Source: Actinomycetota bacterium (lineage in GTDB: Bacteria > Actinomycetota > Acidimicrobiia > Acidimicrobiales > RAAP-2). From it: DNA of 43,335 bases. Both the position numbers and the translations under genes were made by a program. Each line of letters starts with the position of its first letter. The stretch's first letter is position 1. Location: NCBI GenBank assembly GCA_029850535.1, contig JARCRU010000077.1, positions 1 through 43,335 of the forward strand. Direction: 5' to 3'. The notes beneath the pieces were generated by a model. It was not told the origin of the DNA. It ran no database searches and worked only from the letters and a program-made list of their open reading frames with translations. Of the stretch, positions 1-6,591 are shown piece after piece.

Positions 1-23
1 TTGGTCAACGCGTTATCGGTCAT
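1..23 (-). CDS. 5' end of an unidentified gene, cut by the window edge
   Basis: Reading leftward, an ATG at 23..21 opens a frame (Met-Thr-Asp-Asn-Ala-Leu-Thr) that runs off the window. An AAGGAA Shine-Dalgarno-like stretch lies six bases ahead of the ATG, which is why I call it a start. It would be transcribed divergently from ctaA. Seven residues are too few to name a family. Confidence 0.4.
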
Positions 24-423
24 GGGGAATTCCTTCAACGTCATGTCGTGATGTTCGGTATCTAATTCGTATTTGAGATTAGACCCGAAGTTGCTAGTCA
101 TATTTGAGATACAAAGGGAAAGTCTATCTACTTTAGAGAAGACGGCGAAGCAATTTGGCTACTCGGTCGTGGGTAGGTGGGCGGGTGAACTGAGTAACAC
201 GCTGGGTCGAAGGATCCTCCGCGAGTCGCACCACTCGTGCTCGTCAGTTGGCGTGCGACCTGAGGCGCGTGAGCGAGTGAAGTCGTCTGGAGTACTCGTG
301 TTGACGACCGGCCGTGGGACTTTCTGCCCTAGGGGTGCGAACAGAATTCTGGCCGCTCGCTGTCCATACTGGAGTCTTGACGACGGACAGCGCGACGTCG
401 TGTCGTGGGAGCAAGGGAGAGTT
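24..423. other. Gene-free region upstream of ctaA with a direct repeat
   Basis: No convincing gene lies here; an open frame continues in phase upstream of ctaA but has no ribosome site and no family resemblance. The left part is AT-richer than the rest of the window. The decamer TATTTGAGAT occurs at 70-79 and again at 101-110, 31 bases apart (about three helical turns) and in the same orientation, which could be a regulator-binding pair. TACTTT near 130 is a possible -10 box; if used, ctaA would have a leader of nearly 300 bases. Confidence 0.4.
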
Positions 424-1380
424 ATGGCCAATTCGACGCGAGCGGATCGTCGCAGCGTGTCCATGGTGTGGTTGCGGATATTGGCGGTCGCGACGTTGGT
501 CTCCACGGTGGGTCTCATCGTTCTCGGCAGCGCGGTGCGGGTGACGAATTCGGGAATGGGGTGCAAGGGATGGCCGCTGTGTACCGGGTCCGAGGGGTCG
601 ATTTCTAGTTTCCACCCCTTGATGGAGGAGTCACATCGACTCCTGGCTTCGGTCGTCACGATTCTCATTGTGGCGTTGGCCTTGAGTGTGCGAGGGAATG
701 AACGAGCGGCGCAATTGCGGGGCCCGACGCGCGCGGCAGTGGCCGTCATCGTCGTTCAGATCGTCCTGGGGGCCATCACGGTCTTCGCCAACAATGCGCC
801 CTTTACGGTCGCCCTCCACATGTTGACGGCCACCCTGTTCCTCGCGGTCGCTACGGTCGTAGCGGTGGCCGCCTTCGTCGATCCCGGAGCTTCGTGGTCG
901 CTGCGTCGCGGACCCAGTCGTCTCGGGTGGGCCGCGGTGTCGGCACTCTACGTGATCCTGATTTCTGGTTCGGTCGTGGTCAATGCCGGTGCCCAGTCGG
1001 CGTGTCCTTCGTGGCCGGTCTGTGGGCAATCAGCGTCGTCGCTGGGAGTGGTCGTCATCCAGATGGTGCACCGTTCACTGGTTCTAGTGGGATCGATTCT
1101 GGTTGTCAGCTTCATGGTGAGTGTGGTGCGAGACCCGCGAGCGCAACGCGCGCTTCGCACGTTCGCCGTCGTCAGTCTCAGCCTGTTCACCCTTCAGGTT
1201 GCCGTGGGCGCCATGAGCGCAGTATGGAGCGCCCACACCGAGATTGCCGACGTGCACTTGGGGGTTGCCTCGGTTCTATGGTCGAGCGTGGTCGCCACTT
1301 TCGCGCTGAGTGCGCTGGTGGCTCGACCCCTCGAGAACACGACGACTTTGACCAGTGATCGCGTTGGTCATGCGATCTGA
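424..1380 (+). CDS. ctaA: Heme A synthase (COX15/CtaA)
   Basis: It oxidises the C8 methyl of heme O to a formyl group, giving heme A for aa3-type cytochrome oxidase, in the cytoplasmic membrane. The 318-residue protein has about eight hydrophobic segments in two four-helix halves. Family hallmarks are visible: GSAVRVTNSG followed by a GCKGWPLC cysteine pair in the first half, a matching ACPSWPVC pair in the second, and histidines in EESHRLL, ALHMLTA, QMVHRSL and ADVHLGV that fit the heme ligands. I chose ATG 424 because an AAGGGAG site sits just upstream and the first membrane helix follows after a short basic tail; the frame is open further upstream without any such signal. Its usual partner ctaB (heme O synthase) is not in the window. 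The gene converges on the prpF-like gene, 33 bases apart. Confidence 0.93.
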   Translation: MANSTRADRRSVSMVWLRILAVATLVSTVGLIVLGSAVRVTNSGMGCKGWPLCTGSEGSISSFHPLMEESHRLLASVVTILIVALALSVRGNERAAQLRGPTRAAVAVIVVQIVLGAITVFANNAPFTVALHMLTATLFLAVATVVAVAAFVDPGASWSLRRGPSRLGWAAVSALYVILISGSVVVNAGAQSACPSWPVCGQSASSLGVVVIQMVHRSLVLVGSILVVSFMVSVVRDPRAQRALRTFAVVSLSLFTLQVAVGAMSAVWSAHTEIADVHLGVASVLWSSVVATFALSALVARPLENTTTLTSDRVGHAI

Positions 1381-1413
1381 GGAGTCGAGTGCGGAGTGCG
1401 CATCGAGGTTGCG

Positions 1414-2565
1414 TTATTTCAAGTGGCTCCAGACCCGGCCCTCGAAGAGCCGCCGCGCCGTCCGGTAGAAAGTGCCGGAATTCGCTACCCAGTGGTCCTG
1501 GACCCGAGCGACGTCGGCGTCGACCTCGAGTATCCCTGAGGGCATCGCGATACGCAGGATTGTGGGACTGGACGAGGCGAGTGAACTGGCGACCACTGAG
1601 CCCGCGAGGCGTGCGGCCACCGCCGTGCACAGCGCGATAGTCAGGGGCATCGCTCGATGCGGCTGACCGTTGGAGATGACCCTCGCCACTAAGTCCACGT
1701 CGCTCGATGCTATGTGGTCACCAGAGAGCGTCGTGGAGGGCGCCGCAGCGCTGACCAGACACACGAAGGGAATGCTCGTGACCGCCGCCGCCGTGGGCGC
1801 GGTGGGCGCGATGCCCATGCGCACCGACGCCTCGCGGCGCAGTACTTCGAGTAGGCCTAAGACCTCGTCATTGGCCTCCAAATCGGAGGGCAATTCAACG
1901 CCCGTGAGCCCCACGTCGGCCGCGCGCACGAACACCGCAGCGTTGGCCGCATCCACCATCGAGACCTCGAGGGGTCCGTGAGTGGGTGTGTCGATCAGTT
2001 CACTCGTGACGCCCGTGGGGAGCAGACGGCCAGTGCTCGCACCGCCGGGTTCGAGGAAGTCGAGTCGCACGGGCGAACCACTCGCGGCCACTCCGGGAAT
2101 GATGAAGTCGCCGTCGACGACCGCGCGTCCGTCCTCGACGGCGAAGGTGGAGCGGATGATCTTGGAGGTATTGGTGTTGTGGATGCGTACGACGCACGTG
2201 TCGTTCACCGCGCCGACCAGACCTTCGTCAAAGGCGAAGGGGCCCACGGCGGAACTCATGTTGCCGCAGTTGGAGCGAAAGTCGATCCGCGCCTCTTTGA
2301 TCATGACTTGGACGAAGGTGTAGTCAATGTCAGCGTCCTCGCGCGATGACGGGCCAATCACGCAGACTTTGGACAAAGAGGAGATGCCACCCCCCATTCC
2401 GTTGAGTTGGCGGCCGTACTGGTCGGGCGAGCCCATGGCGCCACAGAGCAGGGCACTCCACTTGTCCGGGTCGTCGGGGAGGTCGCGCGCGTGCACCATC
2501 AGCCCCTTGCTCGTGCCGCCTCGCATGAACACCGCGGGAATCGCCAGTTGCGTCACTTCCTCCAC
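1414..2565 (-). CDS. prpF: PrpF-family isomerase (2-methylaconitate isomerase / 4-oxalomesaconate tautomerase type)
   Basis: The 383-residue protein has the diaminopimelate-epimerase-like fold of the PrpF/DUF453 family. These cytoplasmic enzymes move a double bond or proton in methylaconitate or oxalomesaconate without a cofactor. Visible marks are MRGGTSKG at 14-21, a glycine-rich NGMGGG near 55-60, and SNCGNM around Cys100. The length is normal for the family. The start is uncertain: GTG 2565 is the longest sensible start, but the purine-rich AGAAGGTGGAGG stretch overlaps it, and GTG a few codons later or the Met of MRGGTSKG are alternatives. No prpB, prpC, prpD, acnD or protocatechuate gene is nearby, so the substrate cannot be read from context. 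It stands alone, with its own likely promoter at 2595-2600. Confidence 0.82.
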   Translation of the reverse strand: MEEVTQLAIPAVFMRGGTSKGLMVHARDLPDDPDKWSALLCGAMGSPDQYGRQLNGMGGGISSLSKVCVIGPSSREDADIDYTFVQVMIKEARIDFRSNCGNMSSAVGPFAFDEGLVGAVNDTCVVRIHNTNTSKIIRSTFAVEDGRAVVDGDFIIPGVAASGSPVRLDFLEPGGASTGRLLPTGVTSELIDTPTHGPLEVSMVDAANAAVFVRAADVGLTGVELPSDLEANDEVLGLLEVLRREASVRMGIAPTAPTAAAVTSIPFVCLVSAAAPSTTLSGDHIASSDVDLVARVISNGQPHRAMPLTIALCTAVAARLAGSVVASSLASSSPTILRIAMPSGILEVDADVARVQDHWVANSGTFYRTARRLFEGRVWSHLK

Positions 2566-2594
2566 CTTCTGCGGCCCCGGTCGGTAACGACTCG

Positions 2595-2600
2595 ATACTA
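2595..2600 (-). promoter_or_regulatory. Likely -10 box for the prpF-like gene
   Basis: On the minus strand the hexamer is TAGTAT, matching the actinobacterial TANNNT pattern. It lies about 30 bases before GTG 2565 in the only gap between the kinase gene and prpF. The -35 region is not distinctive. Confidence 0.4.
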
Positions 2601-2701
2601 CTGATCGGGCGCCCGTCGATAATCGTCGGCGCAGCCTGGTCCGCTGGATCGAATGGCTCCGTGGCCCCGGCTCCGCGGGATGCCTCTGGGGCGCCGGATC
2701 C

Positions 2702-4105
2702 CTAGAACGTTGGGCTCTGTACCAGCGGCAAGCTGGCGATGACCTCAGTGCCGTGGTGCAGCGAGGAGCGTACGTCTATTCTTCCCCCCAGCAGTCGTGC
2801 TCGTTCGCGCATGCCCACGAGACCCAGTGACTCCGAATGACCCTCGAAGGTCGACGGTATGGACGGATCGAATCCGATGCCGTCGTCACTGATGCGTAGC
2901 GCGAGATCTTCGGCGCTGAAGGAGACCGTGACGTCGAGGCGCTGGGCGTGGGCGTGACGAACGGCGTTGCGCAAGGATTCTTGGACGATGCGGAACGCAC
3001 CGAGCTCGATCTCGGGGGCGAGACGCGCCGTGGTGCCAAGAACGGACAAGTGCGACGAGGGACCATCGTCGTCGACGTCGGCCACCAGGCTCGAGAGGGC
3101 GGGTATGAGACCCAGTTGGTCGAGTGCGGGCGGTCGTAGGTCGCGCGCCAGCGTGCGCAGGCGCGCGGCGGCCTCGAGCGCCTGGTTTCGGGTCTCCTCC
3201 AGACTCGCCGAGACCACGGCCGAAACCCCATCGGAGTGCGACAAGAGTTCGAGTCGCCGTGCGAGATGTAAGAAGAGTTGGAGTGGCTCGTCGTGGAGTT
3301 CTCGCGAGAGTCGGCGACGCTGGTCTTCTTCGACCTGTACGACGTGCTGGGCGAACAGACGCGCTCTGCGTTCCTCACTGCGCTCGGCGGTCACGTCCTC
3401 GAAGGTGACTTGGCGTCGCTGGCTCGAAGCCACGAGCGGGAGGGCGACGACGTCGAGGCGGTAGTCGTGGCCGTTGGCGAGAGTGATGACGCTACCCGAG
3501 AGCGACTCCACGTCCACGTCGACACCGATCAACGCGGCACCCGTGCGTGCGACGACGTCGGTGCCGAAGAGGTCCTTCGCCGCGGGGTTCGCCTCACTCA
3601 CCACGTCGTTGTCCTCGAGCACGATAATGGGTGCGCGGTTCGATTCGAAGAGTCGCCGATAGCCGACCTCCACCGCGAAGGCGATTGCCGACACCTCGTC
3701 GGCCTGGGCCTGGATGGCGCGTTCGGCCTCCACGCGGCGGCCGAATATGTAGGCGACGACGAGGACGATGGCCAGATTCAACACGTCGTCGCCCACGTGG
3801 CCTTCGTCGTGGGGCAACATGAGATCGGGGAGCCAGAGCAGAATCGTCCACAGAGTCGTGGCGAGCGAGCCCGTGAGTCCGTAGCGCAGCGCCGCGTAGC
3901 CAATGGGTATCACCAGCAGAGTCACCGGGACGCCCGCGGGAAACGCTCCGCCGACCAACGAGGGCTGGGTGTCGACGAAGTAGTGCAGTACGACGATGAC
4001 CAGAATCAAGCCTTGGACGATCCAGAAGGGCTTGTCGCGTAGCGGTGGATTGAGCGCGCGTCGGGCGAAGTCGGTAAATTTAGGCTTCGGTGGTGTCGTG
4101 TTCAT
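2702..4105 (-). CDS. PAS-containing sensor histidine kinase, NarL/LiaS type (HisKA_3)
   Basis: The 467-residue kinase starts with three to four membrane helices (about 28-42, 58-78, 83-98, 108-124) with short loops, so it probably senses within the membrane. A PAS-like domain (about 145-240) follows, then a HisKA_3 dimerisation domain with phospho-acceptor His271 in SRELHDEPLQ, and a HATPase with N-box Asn380 (ESLRNAVRHAH) and DDGIGFD at 407-413. It should phosphorylate the regulator encoded just upstream: the two genes overlap by 26 bases (4080-4105), with the regulator first, so they are translationally coupled. The pair is divergent from the polyferredoxin operon across a palindrome-rich gap, which makes that operon a plausible target. 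The signal sensed is unknown; no heme- or flavin-binding signature is obvious in the PAS region. Confidence 0.9.
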   Translation of the reverse strand: MNTTPPKPKFTDFARRALNPPLRDKPFWIVQGLILVIVVLHYFVDTQPSLVGGAFPAGVPVTLLVIPIGYAALRYGLTGSLATTLWTILLWLPDLMLPHDEGHVGDDVLNLAIVLVVAYIFGRRVEAERAIQAQADEVSAIAFAVEVGYRRLFESNRAPIIVLEDNDVVSEANPAAKDLFGTDVVARTGAALIGVDVDVESLSGSVITLANGHDYRLDVVALPLVASSQRRQVTFEDVTAERSEERRARLFAQHVVQVEEDQRRRLSRELHDEPLQLFLHLARRLELLSHSDGVSAVVSASLEETRNQALEAAARLRTLARDLRPPALDQLGLIPALSSLVADVDDDGPSSHLSVLGTTARLAPEIELGAFRIVQESLRNAVRHAHAQRLDVTVSFSAEDLALRISDDGIGFDPSIPSTFEGHSESLGLVGMRERARLLGGRIDVRSSLHHGTEVIASLPLVQSPTF

Positions 4106-4760
4106 TGCTCTGAGATTTCACGAGGCGCAGGCCAATGGCGTGTGTGACGGCTTCGGTGCGAGAGGTGACACCTAGTTTGCTCAAGATGTTCGACACGTAG
4201 CCTTCGACGGTGCGCGTGCCCAGGGCGAGTTGGGCGGCGATCTGCTTGTTCGACTGACCCTGGGCGAGCAGGCTGAGGACGTCGGTCTCTCGAGGGGTGA
4301 GGGGCCCCGCCGTCTCCGGCTCGCGGCGCTGACGTTGGACCAGTCGCTTGGAGACCTGGCGATCGAGCACCAGCACGCCCTCGGCCACGGCGTGCACCGC
4401 GTCGATGAGTTCTTTGGTGCTGGCGGTTTTGAGCAGGTAGCCGTCCACCCCGATATCGAGCGCCTCAACGATGTAGGCGTAGTCGTCGTACGCGCTCACG
4501 ATCAGCACATGGACGTCGGGCCAGGTGGCGTCGATGCGTCGTGCTAGCTCTAGGCCACTCATGTGGGGCAGGTTGACGTCGACCAGCGCCACTTCGGGAC
4601 TGAGGCGGGCGAGGACCTCGAGCGCCTCTTCGCCCGAACTCGCCACCCCGATGATGTCGATGCCCGGGTCCTGTTGTAGGAGTTGGCGGGTTCCCTCGCG
4701 CACGAGGGCGTGGTCGTCGACAATGACGACCGAAATGACTCGCTCGCTGACGACGCTCAC
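4080..4760 (-). CDS. NarL/FixJ-family response regulator
   Basis: The 226-residue product has a receiver domain (about 9-125) with the acidic pair VDD, phospho-acceptor Asp61 (LVDVNLP) and Lys111 (YLLKTAS), and a C-terminal LuxR-type helix-turn-helix (about 153-215, LTPRETDVLSLLAQGQSNKQIA). It is the partner of the kinase encoded immediately downstream. I place the start at GTG 4760, right before the first receiver strand. The frame is open up to ATG 4913, but those extra 51 residues are low-complexity, basic and unlike the family; the ribosome site at 4760 is weak, so the longer form is not excluded. If 4760 is right, the mRNA leader is over 150 bases. Confidence 0.85.
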   Translation of the reverse strand: MSVVSERVISVVIVDDHALVREGTRQLLQQDPGIDIIGVASSGEEALEVLARLSPEVALVDVNLPHMSGLELARRIDATWPDVHVLIVSAYDDYAYIVEALDIGVDGYLLKTASTKELIDAVHAVAEGVLVLDRQVSKRLVQRQRREPETAGPLTPRETDVLSLLAQGQSNKQIAAQLALGTRTVEGYVSNILSKLGVTSRTEAVTHAIGLRLVKSQSNEHDTTEA

Positions 4761-4933
4761 CGCGGACCCGCTTCGCCGCGGGTTGAGTGGACCTTGTCGA
4801 GCGAATCCACCCGGACGTCCGAGCGAGGGTCGATACCGCCCACTGGGGCTGAAACGAACATTGACACCACTTCCCTTCTGGTTCTTCATAAAAGATACTG
4901 CGGTAGTTGACATGCATACGTAACAGTGATAGC

Positions 4934-4979
4934 ACTTACGTAAGTAAGTAATTCTACGGTATTACTTACGTACCGTAGA
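4934..4979. promoter_or_regulatory. Nested palindromes between the two-component genes and the redox operon
   Basis: The AT-rich gap holds a perfect 12-base palindrome ACTTACGTAAGT (4934-4945). A 9-base inverted repeat TCTACGGTA / TACCGTAGA follows (4953-4961 and 4971-4979) with a 9-base spacer. TACGTAAGTAA (4938-4948) is repeated inverted at 4962-4972, so the sites interlock. This is the layout of a multi-site operator. Candidate binders are the adjacent NarL-type regulator or a TetR-like protein. The redox operon begins 11 bases after the last arm, so bound protein could block or recruit polymerase. Confidence 0.6.
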
Positions 4980-4989
4980 GAATGAGTCG

Positions 4990-6585
4990 ATGAAGTCGCT
5001 GGGGGGGAATATGACAATTGAAATGAATAGGTCCAATCCGTCAGAGGAGACGAAATTTCATCTCGTCGATCCGATTGCGGTGGCGATTCGCACGCGTCGC
5101 CCCGACGAAGCAGGCGTGGCCGAGCGATTCGCACCCACTGATCCGTCGTCAGCCTTGGACGTGGCCCGCCACCCCCGCGTCGCGCGACTGCTGCATAACC
5201 GCAAACTGCAGTTCATGCTCATCTTGCCGAACCAGATCATCTTCTGGCTGGTCATCGGCATCGGTCTCCTGGGCACGGTCATTCCTGGACTGAACTTCGC
5301 CACCGCCATCACGTGGTACCTCTGGTTCTGTCTGGTCTTCGTACTCATGGTGGTGGTCGGTCGCGCTTGGTGCGCGATGTGCCCCTTTGGCGGATTCGGG
5401 GAATGGGTGCAGCGACACGCCTTCTGGAATCGGACAAGTTCGAACATCGGACTGGGCCTAAAGATGCCCGCGTCCGTCGCCCAGTACGGGTTCTTGAGTT
5501 CGGTGGGTGCATTCTTGTTACTGACGTGGATCGAGGAGTACTTCAACATCGCCGGACCCGGCAACCCGGCGGCGACCAGCTTCATGGTCCTCGGCATCGT
5601 CGGCAGCGCGTTGTTGTTCTTCCTAGTCTTCGAACGTCGTACGTTCTGTCGCTACGTGTGCCCGCTGACGGCGCTGATCGGATCGGTGGGTTCGATGGGC
5701 TCGGTGGCCGGTTTTCGCACCCGTGACCGCGACGTGTGTTTGAGCTGTCAGACGAAGGACTGCATGCGCGGGGACCCCGACGGCTACGGTTGTCCCTGGT
5801 ACACCTGGCCCGGCAGCGCCGACTCCAATGCCACCTGCGGTCTTTGCACCGAGTGCTACAAGGCCTGTCCCTCGGACAACATCGGCCTCTTCGTCCAAAA
5901 GCCGCTCACGTCGGTCGTGTCGCCGACGCGCCGACGAGCCGACGTCGCCTGGTCGGTGGCCCTGCTCTTCGGTCTGGTGGTCTACCAGCAGGTCAACGCG
6001 TTGACCTTCTTCTCACACGTGGACGCGTGGCTCAACACGCACACGCACTTTCCCCAGTACCCCAACCCGATCGACTACGTGGCCGGCATCGTGGGCGTGG
6101 CCCTGGCGCTCGCGGGAGTGGTGTGGGTTTTCGAGAAGGTGTTCGCCAGCGTGTCGCCCGTTCCGGTGTCGCGACCGTCGTTCCTCACTCGGACCAGTTC
6201 CTTCCGCTCGTACTTCCTGCCACTGATGTACGGGATCATCCCCGTCGTCGGCGCTGACTACTTCGCGCGGCAACTGCCGAAGTTCCTGTTGCACTTGCCG
6301 CGGGTACTGGTCTCGATTGGACACCTGTTCGGGGCCGGCACCATCTCCTCGTCGCTCTACAATTCTTCGCTCATCGCGTCGAACCGGGGGATCATTGCCG
6401 TGCAGGTGGCGGTCATCGCCATGGGCACGATGGCGGCGATGTGGACGAGTTGGAAGATCGCCGGGCGCGAATTGGTGCCCCTCAATGGCTCACGACGCGG
6501 CGTGCAGTGGAGTGCCACGGGTCTCGCACTGGTCTTGGGCATCGTGACCGCCGTGTTGTACGTCTTGATGAACGCCGCGAACTAG
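4990..6585 (+). CDS. Membrane polyferredoxin (NapH/CcoG/NosR-like 4Fe-4S protein)
   Basis: The 531-residue protein has an N-terminal cytoplasmic tail, membrane helices (about 75-95, 105-125, 160-180, 195-215), a cysteine-rich cytoplasmic domain, and more helices to the C-terminus. Cysteines: CAMCP at 128-132, CRYVCP at 220-225, CLSC with Cys258 and Cys268 (250-268), and the ferredoxin motif CGLCTECYKACP at 283-294. That suits two [4Fe-4S] clusters plus the two CxxxCP-type loops of NapH/CcoG/NosR proteins, which pass electrons between the quinone pool and a partner. The partner is very probably the fusion protein six bases downstream. The start is ATG 4990 or ATG 5011; the G-rich run before 5011 could act as ribosome site. 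None of the nap, nos or ccoNOP genes is present, so the classical roles of its relatives do not apply directly. Confidence 0.85.
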   Translation: MKSLGGNMTIEMNRSNPSEETKFHLVDPIAVAIRTRRPDEAGVAERFAPTDPSSALDVARHPRVARLLHNRKLQFMLILPNQIIFWLVIGIGLLGTVIPGLNFATAITWYLWFCLVFVLMVVVGRAWCAMCPFGGFGEWVQRHAFWNRTSSNIGLGLKMPASVAQYGFLSSVGAFLLLTWIEEYFNIAGPGNPAATSFMVLGIVGSALLFFLVFERRTFCRYVCPLTALIGSVGSMGSVAGFRTRDRDVCLSCQTKDCMRGDPDGYGCPWYTWPGSADSNATCGLCTECYKACPSDNIGLFVQKPLTSVVSPTRRRADVAWSVALLFGLVVYQQVNALTFFSHVDAWLNTHTHFPQYPNPIDYVAGIVGVALALAGVVWVFEKVFASVSPVPVSRPSFLTRTSSFRSYFLPLMYGIIPVVGADYFARQLPKFLLHLPRVLVSIGHLFGAGTISSSLYNSSLIASNRGIIAVQVAVIAMGTMAAMWTSWKIAGRELVPLNGSRRGVQWSATGLALVLGIVTAVLYVLMNAAN

Positions 6586-6591
6586 GAGGAC

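Noticed and set aside
73..423. N-terminal extension of heme A synthase by 117 residues
   Set aside because: The family starts with a short tail before helix one, and the ribosome site is at 424; the upstream part has no domain.
3278..4042. Plus-strand open frame of 254 codons opposite the histidine kinase
   Set aside because: It is a shadow frame; the minus-strand product has all kinase boxes and the plus-strand one is His/Val/Glu-rich without any domain.
4761..4913. Long N-terminal extension of the response regulator
   Set aside because: The added 51 residues are low in conserved character and precede a normal receiver start at GTG 4760; kept only as an alternative.
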